From Candidatus Doudnabacteria bacterium RIFCSPHIGHO2_02_FULL_46_11 (GTDB lineage Bacteria > Patescibacteriota > Doudnabacteria > UBA920 > 2-02-FULL-46-11): a stretch of DNA of 16,109 nucleotides. The notes under the pieces were generated by a model. That model made no database searches. It had not been told where the DNA came from and saw only the letters and a program-made list of their open reading frames with translations. The first letter of the stretch is position 1, and the number at the start of each line of letters is the position of its first letter. The translations under genes were made by a program, and so were the position numbers. The stretch spans positions 42,376 through 58,484 of the forward strand of contig MFES01000027.1 of NCBI GenBank assembly GCA_001779955.1, in the 5' to 3' direction. This document shows, piece by piece, positions 1-7,099 of the stretch.

Positions 1-114
1 GGTGGTTTCTTTTTATTTTAGTTTTTCCTTTTAGTTTACCCCCCCCCAATAATTCAGCGAAGGCTACCCCTTGAGAAAAATATCGCGCATTTAGTTTCTT
101 TCCCCAATAGCGAA
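1..114. other. Gene-free AT-rich edge with poly-C tract
   Basis: No coding region is visible. The stretch is T-rich on the plus strand, contains several copies of the word tttagttt, and has a run of nine C at 39-47. It lies downstream of the fusA terminator region. No tuf gene begins here on either strand. Confidence 0.6.
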
Positions 115-126
115 GACAGCTGCAAT

Positions 127-183
127 AAAAAAGTCTCCCGCAGGCAATTTTGCATGGTCTCGAGTCTGCGAGAGAAAATTGCC
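127..183 (-). terminator. Second terminator-like hairpin after fusA
   Basis: The stem is ggcaatttt (143-151) with aaaattgcc (175-183), nine perfect pairs. A nested stem tctcg/cgaga lies at 158-162/169-173, and an outer ccc/ggg clamp is possible. On the minus strand it is followed by six T (plus 127-132). It would back up the first terminator. Confidence 0.55.
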
Positions 184-190
184 GAGGGTG

Positions 191-218
191 AAACAAAAAT
201 CCGGCGCTGGCCGGATTT
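191..218 (-). terminator. Intrinsic terminator of the rpsL-rpsG-fusA operon
   Basis: A perfect nine-pair stem, aaatccggc (197-205) with gccggattt (210-218), has a 4-nt loop. On the minus strand it is followed by a T-rich tract (plus 191-199). It lies about 30 bases after the fusA stop, as expected for a Rho-independent terminator. Confidence 0.8.
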
Positions 219-248
219 ATTGTTGTCTTTTTTATGTAGCTGTCTGAC

Positions 249-2357
249 CTATTTCTTTCCCGCATCGCCGATTATTTTTTCACCCACGCTCTTCGGCACT
301 TCAGCATAAGCTTTAAATTCCATCGAATACGAAGCCTGCCCTTGGGTCATAGAACGAAGCTGTGTGGCATAGCCAAACATTTCTGACAAAGGCACAGTGG
401 CCTCAACCACCTTGGCCTTACCTCTTTCATTCATACCAAGAATCTGTCCGCGCTTGGAATTTAAGTCACCAATAACATCACCCATGTTCTCTTCCAGCGT
501 AACAACCTCAACTTTCATAATGGGTTCAAGAATAATTGGCTGGGCCCTGCGGAAAGCTTCCTTGAAAGCCATGGAACCGGCAATTTTAAAAGCAATTTCC
601 GAAGAGTCAACGTCGTGGTAGGAACCGTCCAAAAGCGAAACTTTGACATCGACAATGGGATAGCCCGCCAAAACGCCAGTTTCCTCCGCTTCCACAACAC
701 CCTTAGCTACTGCCGGAATGTATTCACGGGGAATCGAGCCGCCGACAACTTCATCTACAAACTCATTGCCTTTTCCAATTTCGGTTTGAGGTTCAAGTTT
801 AATAATCGCATGACCGTACTGGCCGCGGCCGCCGGTCTGACGGATGTACTTGCCTTCACCCTCGGCCGTGCCTTTGATAGTTTCCTTGTAGGCAACCTGC
901 GGCGCCCCAACATTGGCTTCCACTTTAAATTCTCGCTTCATGCGGTCAACGATAATTTCCAAGTGCAGCTCGCCCATGCCGGCAATAACAGTTTGTCCGG
1001 TTTCTTCATCCGACTTCACGTGCAAAGTCGGGTCTTCTTCCAAGAATTTGGCAAGGACGATACCCAATTTCTCCTGGTCAGCCTTGGTCTTAGGCTCGAT
1101 GGCCATCGAGATAACCGGCTCGGCAAAAGTCGGAGGCTCTAAGAGTATCGGATGATCGACATCGCAAAGCGTGTCTCCGGTGCGTACATTTTTCGGCCCA
1201 ACCAGCGCGGCAATATCTCCGGCATTCACTTCTTTAACTTCTTCGCGGGAATTTGCGTGAAGTCTGACCAAACGCCCTACGCGTTCCTTATCCCCTGTTC
1301 GAGGATTTAAAATATAGGAGCCTGTAAAAATTGTTCCGGAATAAACTCTAAAGAAAGCCAATTTTCCAACAAACGGATCAGTGGCAATTTTAAATGCCAG
1401 CGCGGTTAAAGGCTGATCATCGGTGGCGTGTCGTTCAATAGTTTTTTCCGCATCTTTTACATCATGGGCGACAATGGCCCGAACGTCAGTTGGCGCCGGA
1501 AGATATTCAATAACGGCATCGAGCATAAGCTGGACACCCTTGTTCTTAAGGGCGGAGCCACAAAGGATGGGAAAAATCTGCAGGTTCATAACAGCCGAGC
1601 GCATGCCCTTTTTCAACTCCTCCAAAGTAAATTCCTGTCCGGCCAAATATTTCTCCAAAAGCTCGTCGTTGTTCTCGGCAATTTTTTCAATCATTTTGTG
1701 TCGGTACTCTTCGGCGCGGGCTTGCAGATCTTCAGGAATTTCCTCTTCGCGCATATCCTTGCCAAGTTCATCATAAAAAATTCTGGCTTTCATGGTAAAT
1801 AGATCAACAATACCGCGAAAATCAGCCTCGGTGCCGACCGGCAGTTGAACCGGAACGGCATGATCGCTTAACCGGTCGTTGATTGAAGCGACATCCTTGA
1901 AAAAATCAGCGCCGGTGCGGTCGAGTTTGTTTACAAAACAAATTCGCGGCACACCGTATTTATCGGCCTGGCGCCAAACAGTTTCCGACTGCGGCTCAAC
2001 GCCGGCTACGCCGTCGAAAACCACCACACCGCCGTCCAGCACGCGCAAAGATCGCTCAACCTCTACCGTAAAATCTACGTGTCCGGGAGTATCAATAATG
2101 TTAAAGCGGTATTCATCTCCACCCATCCATAAGGGGGCTTTCCAAAAACAGGTTGTGGCCGCGGCGGTAATGGTAATGCCTCGCTCGCGCTCCTGCTCCA
2201 TCCAGTCCATGGTGGCCTCGCCTTCATGCACTTCTCCGATTTTGTGGGTCTTACCCGTGTAGAACAAAACACGCTCGGTAACGGTAGTTTTACCCGCGTC
2301 AATATGAGCAATAATACCTATATTACGGGTTTTTTCAATTGGATATTGTCTTGCCAT
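249..2357 (-). CDS. fusA: Elongation factor G
   Basis: Translational GTPase that drives ribosome translocation and, with ribosome recycling factor, ribosome recycling in the cytoplasm. The 702-residue length is normal. The GTPase motifs are all present: P-loop AHIDAGKTT at 17-25, switch I RGITIT at 59-64, DTPGHVD at 89-95 with the catalytic-type histidine at 94, and NKLD at 143-146. Domains II to V follow and are collinear with bacterial EF-G. The ATG at 2357 lies ten bases after the rpsG stop, so it is the third gene of a str operon. No Shine-Dalgarno sequence is evident before it. Transcription likely ends at the hairpins at 191-218 and 127-183. The usual next gene, tuf, is absent here. Confidence 0.98.
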   Translation of the reverse strand: MARQYPIEKTRNIGIIAHIDAGKTTVTERVLFYTGKTHKIGEVHEGEATMDWMEQERERGITITAAATTCFWKAPLWMGGDEYRFNIIDTPGHVDFTVEVERSLRVLDGGVVVFDGVAGVEPQSETVWRQADKYGVPRICFVNKLDRTGADFFKDVASINDRLSDHAVPVQLPVGTEADFRGIVDLFTMKARIFYDELGKDMREEEIPEDLQARAEEYRHKMIEKIAENNDELLEKYLAGQEFTLEELKKGMRSAVMNLQIFPILCGSALKNKGVQLMLDAVIEYLPAPTDVRAIVAHDVKDAEKTIERHATDDQPLTALAFKIATDPFVGKLAFFRVYSGTIFTGSYILNPRTGDKERVGRLVRLHANSREEVKEVNAGDIAALVGPKNVRTGDTLCDVDHPILLEPPTFAEPVISMAIEPKTKADQEKLGIVLAKFLEEDPTLHVKSDEETGQTVIAGMGELHLEIIVDRMKREFKVEANVGAPQVAYKETIKGTAEGEGKYIRQTGGRGQYGHAIIKLEPQTEIGKGNEFVDEVVGGSIPREYIPAVAKGVVEAEETGVLAGYPIVDVKVSLLDGSYHDVDSSEIAFKIAGSMAFKEAFRRAQPIILEPIMKVEVVTLEENMGDVIGDLNSKRGQILGMNERGKAKVVEATVPLSEMFGYATQLRSMTQGQASYSMEFKAYAEVPKSVGEKIIGDAGKK

Positions 2358-2367
2358 TTAAATAACT

Positions 2368-2874
2368 TTAATTACCGGAAGTACTGCGTTTCTTGCGCAT
2401 GAATCTTGCAAAGTGAGCAAAAGCCTTGTTGGCATCGGCCATGCGATGAGTATCTTCGCGCTTCTTGTAGGCCGCGCCCTGCCTGTTGAAGGCGTCCATT
2501 ATTTCTTCAGCCAGCCTCTCATGCATGGGTTTGCCTTTGCGGGCTCGCGCCGCGCCAATAAGCCAACGCATACCCAAAGTGGTTTTACGCGGCTCAAAAA
2601 CCTCAATCGGAACCTGGTAGTTGGCACCGCCCACACGCCTGCCTTTGACTTCCAAAGTAGGAGAAACGTTTTTTAAGGCCGCATCAAAAACCTGGCGCGG
2701 TTCGGTTTTCATCTTTTCATGAATAACATCAAAGGCGTCGTAAACAATACCTTGGGCCACGGTTTTCTTGCCGCGTTCCATTATGTAGTTAATGAATTTG
2801 GCAATTTTCACATTATTGTAACGCATATCTGCGTCAATTTTATGTCTTTTATATGATCTTGCTTTTCTTGGCAT
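2368..2874 (-). CDS. rpsG: 30S ribosomal protein S7
   Basis: Primary binding protein of the 16S rRNA 3' major domain, which nucleates assembly of the 30S head and lines the E site. The product is 168 residues, about 12 longer than the common 156-residue form. The family pattern is clear from the N-terminal RHKIDADMRYNN region, through VGGANYQVP near residues 81-89 and RWLIGAARARKG, to a basic tail ending RKKRSTSGN. The ATG at 2874 is the natural start. It lies between rpsL (117-bp spacer upstream) and fusA (10-bp spacer downstream). In E. coli S7 represses translation of its own operon through the rpsL-rpsG spacer. The spacer here is AT-rich and different, so that control cannot be assumed. 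Confidence 0.97.
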   Translation of the reverse strand: MPRKARSYKRHKIDADMRYNNVKIAKFINYIMERGKKTVAQGIVYDAFDVIHEKMKTEPRQVFDAALKNVSPTLEVKGRRVGGANYQVPIEVFEPRKTTLGMRWLIGAARARKGKPMHERLAEEIMDAFNRQGAAYKKREDTHRMADANKAFAHFARFMRKKRSTSGN

Positions 2875-2883
2875 AGTTAGATA

Positions 2884-2990
2884 ATTTTACAATTTACAAT
2901 TTCTAATTTCTAAACAATGATTGAATTTCAAAATTTAAGAATTGAGGAATTGTTTGAAAATTGAAAATTAATTAATTGGAAATTAAAAGG
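2884..2990 (-). repeat. AT-rich degenerate repeat and inverted repeat in the rpsL-rpsG spacer
   Basis: The spacer is built from variants of the words caattt, aatttc, gaaaatt and aattaatt. The left part (around 2898-2920, aatttctaaacaat) is nearly complementary to the right part (around 2948-2965, attgtttgaaaatt), so a long imperfect hairpin can form in the mRNA. No gene is present. Similar low-complexity spacers are common in Patescibacteria, from general knowledge. Confidence 0.5.
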
Positions 2991-2991
2991 C

Positions 2992-3405
2992 TTAAGCCTT
3001 TTTTGTTCCGTATTTGCTGCGACTTCTTTTGCGACCTGTTACTCCGGCGGCATCAAGCTTTCCTCGGACAATGTGATAACGAACACCAGGCAAATCTTTT
3101 ACACGTCCGCCGCGAATCATGACCACCGAGTGCTCTTGAAGATTGTGGCCAATACCCGGAATATAAGCCGTAACTTCCATGCCATTGGTTAGCTTAACCC
3201 TGGCTATTTTTCTGATGGCGGAGTTTGGCTTTTTCGGCGTGGTAGTAGTTACCTTGGTGGCAACACCTCTTTTAAAAGGACTGCCTTGCGGTAAATAAAC
3301 TGGCTTCTGCTTAATAAGGTTTAAAGAACGCATAAGAGCAGGTGACTTTGATTTCACCTTAATTATTTTGCGCCCTTTTCGGACTATTTGATTAATCGTT
3401 GGCAT
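2992..3405 (-). CDS. rpsL: 30S ribosomal protein S12
   Basis: Decoding-centre protein of the small subunit that monitors codon-anticodon pairing. The 137-residue sequence matches the family throughout. It starts MPTINQIVRKGR and carries the TTTTPKKPNSAIRK loop near residue 50, GHNLQEHSVVMIRGGRVKD in the middle, and the basic end RSRSKYGTKKA. Lysines at both classical streptomycin-response positions (KKPNS and GRVKD) are present, the sensitive-type state in other bacteria. The ATG at 3405 is the only sensible start. It sits six bases after a strong hairpin at 3411-3439 and lacks a Shine-Dalgarno sequence. It is first in the operon, behind a leader of about 335 nt. Confidence 0.98.
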   Translation of the reverse strand: MPTINQIVRKGRKIIKVKSKSPALMRSLNLIKQKPVYLPQGSPFKRGVATKVTTTTPKKPNSAIRKIARVKLTNGMEVTAYIPGIGHNLQEHSVVMIRGGRVKDLPGVRYHIVRGKLDAAGVTGRKRSRSKYGTKKA

Positions 3406-3410
3406 TGTAT

Positions 3411-3439
3411 GGGGGATAGAAACTCATAGTTTCTCCCCC
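3411..3439 (-). promoter_or_regulatory. Start-proximal hairpin before rpsL
   Basis: ggggg (3411-3415) pairs with ccccc (3435-3439), and agaaact (3418-3424) pairs with agtttct (3428-3434). This gives 12 pairs with a 2-nt bulge and a 3-nt loop. It ends five bases before the rpsL ATG and covers the place where a ribosome would bind. A second C-run with an adjacent agtttcc (3466-3477) could compete for the same 3411-3424 strand. Confidence 0.6.
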
Positions 3440-3636
3440 AACTTCGGCTCTAGCGAGCCTTCGCTCCCCCAGTTTCCTTGTAAGGTGTTCTGTTGCCTCC
3501 GGATAAATGTCCTCGGCAACAGGCAGCCTCCGCACTGGCTAAGCCAGGTGCTTCGGCACACTTTACATAGAAACTCGGAAAGAAAGTCAGAGAAAAATCT
3601 ATATCTAGTTAATTAATTGGAGCTCTAAATGAAATT

Positions 3637-3659
3637 AAAAAGCTGCTTTTCCACCAGCT
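3637..3659 (-). terminator. Possible attenuator hairpin in the str leader
   Basis: agctg (3641-3645) pairs with cagct (3655-3659), followed by five T on the minus strand. The stem is short and the loop is nine bases, so it may be weak. It lies about 80 bases into the leader and could also end transcripts from the upstream M50 gene. Confidence 0.35.
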
Positions 3660-3745
3660 GGCGGATAAGATCAGCCCCTATGGCTTCTCCAGCCGTTCTA
3701 AACCTTCGAAACCTTCAAAAATATTCAATTGGTCCGTGTAGCCCT

Positions 3746-3774
3746 ATTCTAAAGTACTTTTCTGACAAAGTCAA
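3746..3774 (-). promoter_or_regulatory. Promoter of the rpsL-rpsG-fusA operon
   Basis: On the minus strand a -35 TTGACT (plus 3769-3774) and a -10 TAGAAT (plus 3746-3751) are separated by exactly 17 bases. The -35 box overlaps the stop codon of the M50 peptidase gene. A start near 3739 would give a leader of about 335 nt to the rpsL ATG. Confidence 0.75.
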
Positions 3775-4412
3775 ACGCCGGTTAAAAATCTGAAGGCGCC
3801 TTCGATTAGCATGTTTAAAAACGGGGCAATTATGTCCAAAATGAAAAATAAAATCAGCAGCGCGAAAATCGGGCCTATTCGTTCCAATGTCTCAAAAACC
3901 CTTCGCCCCGCTTCCGGCAATATCGCCGCGAGAATTTTGCTTCCATCAAGCGGCGGTAAGGGAATAAGGTTAAACAAAGCCAAAAAGAAATTTAAATAAA
4001 AAACAATAATTAAAAACTCATTAAGACTGGCAGTTGTGTCAGGCAAAAATCTGAAAACCAGAGCCGCAACCACCGCGATAAAAATATTCGAAGCCGGTCC
4101 AGCCAGCGCCACTAAGGCCGGGTCGCGCCTCTGGTCGCGAAGATTATAGGGGTTATACGGCACCGGCTTGGCCCAGCCAAAAACAAAATTCCCGCCAGAG
4201 AAAAGCAGTAAGGCAATAGGCAGAATAATCGTGCCATAGAGGTCTATGTGTGAAAGCGGGTTTAAGGTGAGCCGGCCTTCGCGTTCAGCCGTATCATCGC
4301 CCATCTGCGAAGCCGCCCAGCCGTGCGAAAATTCATGAAAGGATATAGATACAAACAGCACCGCTAAAAGCACTATCTGCTCGCCCCAATTTATTTCAGA
4401 TAAAAAATCCAT
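3771..4412 (-). CDS. Small site-2-type membrane metalloprotease (peptidase M50)
   Basis: Intramembrane zinc protease of the M50/site-2 protease family. The 213-residue protein is mostly hydrophobic, with several membrane helices (about 13-31, 57-73, 107-122, 132-150 and 178-200). The zinc site is visible: HEFSH at 26-30 supplies two histidines and the catalytic glutamate, and NLIPLPPLDG at 148-157 supplies the third ligand, Asp156. There is no PDZ domain, so it resembles the short M50 form rather than RseP. Its substrate is not shown. The ATG at 4412 opens in the divergent spacer facing rpmB. The stop codon overlaps the str promoter, so it may be a separate transcript running into that operon. 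Confidence 0.9.
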   Translation of the reverse strand: MDFLSEINWGEQIVLLAVLFVSISFHEFSHGWAASQMGDDTAEREGRLTLNPLSHIDLYGTIILPIALLLFSGGNFVFGWAKPVPYNPYNLRDQRRDPALVALAGPASNIFIAVVAALVFRFLPDTTASLNEFLIIVFYLNFFLALFNLIPLPPLDGSKILAAILPEAGRRVFETLERIGPIFALLILFFILDIIAPFLNMLIEGAFRFLTGV

Positions 4413-4533
4413 CCCGTATATTTACCCCAATAAATCTTTAGACTTTGTGTTAAAGCCAGAGATACTTGTTAAATAGTTAGTTATATAAATAAGCATTGTC
4501 TTATCCTATTCTGCGGTTCAAGATTTAGAAGTG

Positions 4534-4559
4534 TTAATTCTAGAATTAATTACGTAATT
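4534..4559. repeat. Two overlapping perfect palindromes
   Basis: ttaattctagaattaa (4534-4549) is a perfect 16-bp palindrome. It overlaps aattacgtaatt (4548-4559), a perfect 12-bp palindrome. They lie between divergent genes and could be an operator or a DNA-level symmetry of an AT-rich spacer. No regulator is encoded next to them. Confidence 0.5.
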
Positions 4560-4639
4560 TAATACTTACCTACCTTAGCTCATTCCACTATACCAGCAGA
4601 AGATTGGGGAAGTTATACGGGATCCATCCAATGAAACCC

Positions 4640-4752
4640 CCAACCCCCAACCTTCAACCCTCAAGCAATCTTCAAACTTCAATTATCAATTCCGAACTGA
4701 AGTTTAAGGCTTAAAGTTTTATTGAAGTTTGGGTGTTGAAGTTTGAAGTTTA
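4640..4752. repeat. tgaagttt/cttcaa short-repeat block with 13-bp inverted repeat
   Basis: cttcaaacttcaa (4670-4682) is the exact reverse complement of ttgaagtttgaag (4736-4748). Further tgaagttt copies occur near 4698, 4723 and 4737, and caaccttcaaccctcaa-like words precede them. This is a low-complexity intergenic repeat, not a gene. Confidence 0.6.
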
Positions 4753-4763
4753 ATAAAATACCC

Positions 4764-4792
4764 TAGACAAGTACCATATTTTATAGTAACAT
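4764..4792 (+). promoter_or_regulatory. Candidate rpmB promoter
   Basis: TAGACA (4764-4769, five of six to the -35 consensus) and TAACAT (4787-4792) are spaced by 17 bases. Transcription would begin about 27 bases before the rpmB ATG. A nearby TATAGT (4782-4787) is an alternative -10 without a good -35 partner. Confidence 0.4.
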
Positions 4793-4825
4793 AACCTAGC
4801 TTATTCATAAATATCTTATTTTTCT

Positions 4826-5011
4826 ATGGCCCGAGTTTGTACTATTTGCGGAAAATCATATGTTAAAGTCACTAAGCGAAGCCACTCCATGCGCGGCACG
4901 CATGTTCGCTTGCAGCCAAATTTGCAATGGATGAAGATTCCTGGCGGCGACAGAATCAAGGCGTGTACCAGATGTATTAAGACCCAGAGTAACAAGCTTC
5001 AAGCTGCTTAA
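4826..5011 (+). CDS. rpmB: 50S ribosomal protein L28, zinc-ribbon form
   Basis: Large-subunit ribosomal protein near the E site. The 61-residue product begins MARVCTICGKS and has the RSH motif at 18-20 and PNLQ at 31-34, both typical of L28. Two CxxC pairs (Cys5/Cys8 and Cys47/Cys50) mark the zinc-binding form. Zinc-free paralogues in other bacteria lack some of these cysteines. The ATG at 4826 has no Shine-Dalgarno sequence before it. It is the only plus-strand gene in the window and is monocistronic, ending at a bidirectional terminator. Confidence 0.95.
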   Translation: MARVCTICGKSYVKVTKRSHSMRGTHVRLQPNLQWMKIPGGDRIKACTRCIKTQSNKLQAA

Positions 5012-5019
5012 CCTGAATT

Positions 5020-5047
5020 AAAAAACCCGCTCGGCGGGTCTTTTTTT
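5020..5047. terminator. Bidirectional terminator between rpmB and the M3 peptidase gene
   Basis: acccgc (5025-5030) pairs with gcgggt (5034-5039) around a 3-nt loop. Seven T follow on the plus strand (5041-5047), and a run of six T follows on the minus strand (plus 5020-5025). It overlaps the stop codon of the minus-strand gene, so one hairpin serves both convergent transcripts. Confidence 0.9.
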
Positions 5048-6857
5048 ATCCATTTATTTGTTGAGAACTAAGCCAATGCTTATACTTTTGCGCCATTTTT
5101 TCAAAGCTCTTTGAATTATCGGCTATCAATTGCTTACCGTGAACCAACCGAACTTTAGCATTGATATTAACTTTGCCCCGATACTGGCGCACCGAATTCA
5201 ATTTTTTTATTCTTTTTTTTGCAAGACTGATGATGGCGGCAATGCTGCGGGTGTTTTCACTTATGTATGCTTGCGAAGATAACTTTTTACCTGTGGCGAT
5301 TTTTACAAGCTCGGCATAAGTTTTAGAGGCCCCGTAAGACCAAGCCTTGATCATTTCCCGGCCAACATTTGGGTTATCCACTATATGTCCGTATTTTTTG
5401 TAAAAATATTCGCGCCATTGAGCTAGTGACAGCTCGGCTAAACCGTAGCCATGATACGAACACGCATTTTCCCACGAATAAATATGCGGCACGCTTAAAA
5501 CTAAAAGAGAATCCGATTTCATATCAAAGTGTTTTCTGTAACTCCTCTTGGCCAATTCTAAAACTTTTTTTCTGTTTAACTTTTTAACCGAATAAATTTT
5601 TCTTTCAAAATTCATAACAAACATTATTCCCATCATATCAAGCGGCATAACCGGATGGAGTTTTTTTACTTTTCTTACAAACAATTCAAAAGGATACGGT
5701 TGATTCTTATTGTCTCTTGCATAGCGCGCACGCCATTCAACACTGGACATCATAGTGTCTAAGAACATACTTTGCGTTTCGGCCCAGGCTGTAGAAGCCG
5801 GGGGGTATTCCGTGTTCATACAGGCATCGGGCTGCCTGCAGTTAAGACGGTCTGCTGCATGCCCACCTTCATGAAAAAGTGTAGCGTATCCTTGAATCCC
5901 AGAACCTACCTGCCCGTAAACTACATTGGTTGTAAAATTAGCTGCTCCTAAAAAACGCTTGCCCTCGGCCTCGTAAACTACATTGGGATAATGGCAAAAA
6001 CCATTATTGTACTTTCCGGGGCGGTCTAGCAAATCCAAATTGATAGTCCCGCCCGAATAATCAATATTTAAGGCCGTCATAGACTTGCCCCAACGTATAA
6101 GGGCCTCATCAAACTGGAAAAATGGATCTTCTTCGCGCACAAAATCTCCGGAAATTAAAAAGGCAAAATTCCAAGGCTGGCGAAGTCCGGGCATTTTCTT
6201 TTCCATTTTGCGAACGTTTTTAAATCCGTATTTTGTTTTTTCGTAAATGTTATCGAACAAGGCAAAAACTTCTGATTTAGCCATGCCTTCCTCGATTTGA
6301 GTTTTGTATGCGTAAAAATCCGAATAGCCTAAAGCTTTGGCGTAATTATTACGCAAATCGACAAGTTTAATGTATTCGTCTAAACAAATAACCGCACTTT
6401 TTTCCTCGGCCTGAAAAATGACTTTTCTTACTTTTTCATCCGGATGCGTGCGTATCATCGTGCGCATTTGCAAGTGCGAGGCCTTAACAAATTTTTTAGT
6501 ATAAGGGTCAATGTAGCCTTCTTTTTGTTTGGCCTTTTTTATCTGAATTTTATTTTCAAGATCCCCGATCTCAGTTTTTAATTTACGTACTTTTTTCGGA
6601 ATTTGGTATTTTTTAAAAAAAGTCTCCCAAGCAATTAGCCGGCTTAATTCTTTGGGAACAGCGGTCTCTTTTAAGTGCTTAACAGTTTTAAGATAATCAC
6701 TATTACCCTCAAACTTGTTGCGCTCGGCTAAAGCGAGCTTCATTTTACGGTCAACTGAGTGATCGCCCATATAGGAAATCCAAAATAACTCCTCATAATT
6801 TCCGTGGAGCTTGACATATTCGTGATTTAATCTATCTAGAAATTTAATTACTTCCAT
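5046..6857 (-). CDS. M3-like zinc metallopeptidase (oligopeptidase type)
   Basis: Likely intracellular oligopeptidase of clan MA(E). The 603-residue protein has no signal peptide or membrane helix. The catalytic core is HEGGH at 329-333 (His329 and His333 as zinc ligands, Glu330 as catalytic base). The third ligand is probably Glu360 in AWAETQSMF, the M3-type spacing. The segment around Tyr468-Gly472 (YHGYG, before AEL) corresponds to the His/Tyr loop that M3 enzymes use to bind substrate. The N-terminal half is helical and lysine-rich. It is the last gene of the five-gene operon, 23 bases after the DUF167 gene. Assignment to M3 over the related M2 or M32 families rests on the third-ligand context and is not certain. 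The C-terminal lysine-rich tail (545-603) is less typical. Confidence 0.8.
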   Translation of the reverse strand: MEVIKFLDRLNHEYVKLHGNYEELFWISYMGDHSVDRKMKLALAERNKFEGNSDYLKTVKHLKETAVPKELSRLIAWETFFKKYQIPKKVRKLKTEIGDLENKIQIKKAKQKEGYIDPYTKKFVKASHLQMRTMIRTHPDEKVRKVIFQAEEKSAVICLDEYIKLVDLRNNYAKALGYSDFYAYKTQIEEGMAKSEVFALFDNIYEKTKYGFKNVRKMEKKMPGLRQPWNFAFLISGDFVREEDPFFQFDEALIRWGKSMTALNIDYSGGTINLDLLDRPGKYNNGFCHYPNVVYEAEGKRFLGAANFTTNVVYGQVGSGIQGYATLFHEGGHAADRLNCRQPDACMNTEYPPASTAWAETQSMFLDTMMSSVEWRARYARDNKNQPYPFELFVRKVKKLHPVMPLDMMGIMFVMNFERKIYSVKKLNRKKVLELAKRSYRKHFDMKSDSLLVLSVPHIYSWENACSYHGYGLAELSLAQWREYFYKKYGHIVDNPNVGREMIKAWSYGASKTYAELVKIATGKKLSSQAYISENTRSIAAIISLAKKRIKKLNSVRQYRGKVNINAKVRLVHGKQLIADNSKSFEKMAQKYKHWLSSQQING

Positions 6858-6880
6858 AATATTTATTTATTCTAACATAC

Positions 6881-7099
6881 TCAAGATACCTCTATTATCT
6901 TGCTCCTTGCTGTATGGCCCGCGAGAATCTTTACCTTGCTTGGAGAAATATTGAAATACTTGGCTAAAAGTTTAACAATCGCCCGGTTTGATTTTCCTTT
7001 TTCCGCCGGCTCCTTCACCCAAACCTTATATGAATCTTCATCAATCCGTTCAATCTTTTCCTGACCCGCCGCCGGTTTGGCTTTAACGTAAATCCTCAT
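6881..7099 (-). CDS. DUF167/YggU family protein
   Basis: A 72-residue cytoplasmic protein matching the DUF167 pattern: an N-terminal strand with VKAKP, the central VKEPAEKGKSNRAIVKLLAKYF segment (residues 28-49), and the closing KILAGHTARSKIIEV strand. The biochemical role of the family is not established. Its ATG overlaps the methyltransferase stop codon in an ATGA, so translation is coupled to that gene. The spacing to the M3 gene downstream is 23 bases. Confidence 0.88.
   Translation of the reverse strand: MRIYVKAKPAAGQEKIERIDEDSYKVWVKEPAEKGKSNRAIVKLLAKYFNISPSKVKILAGHTARSKIIEVS

Larger units (their letters stand above)
115..245 (-). repeat. 131-bp inverted-repeat-bounded structured region after fusA
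   Basis: The ends form an imperfect inverted repeat. agacagct (115-122) is complementary to agctgtct (238-245), and the A-rich arm around 124-134 pairs with the T-rich arm around 226-236, giving about 20 paired positions with a few gaps. Two separate hairpins with T-runs sit inside. The region starts three bases after the fusA stop codon. It could be a compound terminator, a processed 3' UTR or a small MITE-like insertion. The sequence alone does not decide between these. Confidence 0.55.
3406..3745 (-). promoter_or_regulatory. Long structured leader of the str operon
   Basis: There is no coding region between the rpsL start and the promoter at 3746-3774. Going toward rpsL on the minus strand I see several hairpins. 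A weak one is followed by T5 (3637-3659). An eight-pair stem lies at 3532-3551 (gcac and tggc arms, loop taa). An eight-pair stem ctgttgcc/ggcaacag spans 3490-3522. A five-pair stem ggctc/gagcc spans 3446-3459. The start-proximal hairpin is at 3411-3439. The length and density of folding suggest control of ribosomal protein and EF-G synthesis. The ligand, if any, is unknown, and no known riboswitch was recognised. Confidence 0.55.
4413..4825. other. Divergent spacer between the M50 gene and rpmB
   Basis: 413 bases without a recognisable gene. Contents are two overlapping palindromes at 4534-4559, a block rich in cttcaa and tgaagttt words at 4640-4752, and a candidate rpmB promoter at 4764-4792. 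I could not define a convincing promoter for the M50 gene. Confidence 0.6.

Noticed and set aside
615..1142. Plus-strand open frame of 175 residues inside fusA
   Set aside because: It is antisense to a fully conserved fusA frame, has no family features and is a shadow of codon bias.
4413..4533. Promoter for the M50 protease gene
   Set aside because: Several TATA-like words exist, but none has a -35 box at the right distance.
4640..4752. CRISPR array
   Set aside because: The words are short, degenerate and unevenly spaced, with no constant repeat or spacer length and no cas gene.
7096..7099. Recoded TGA (Gracilibacteria-type code)
   Set aside because: TGA ends genes exactly where family length and ATGA coupling predict a stop.
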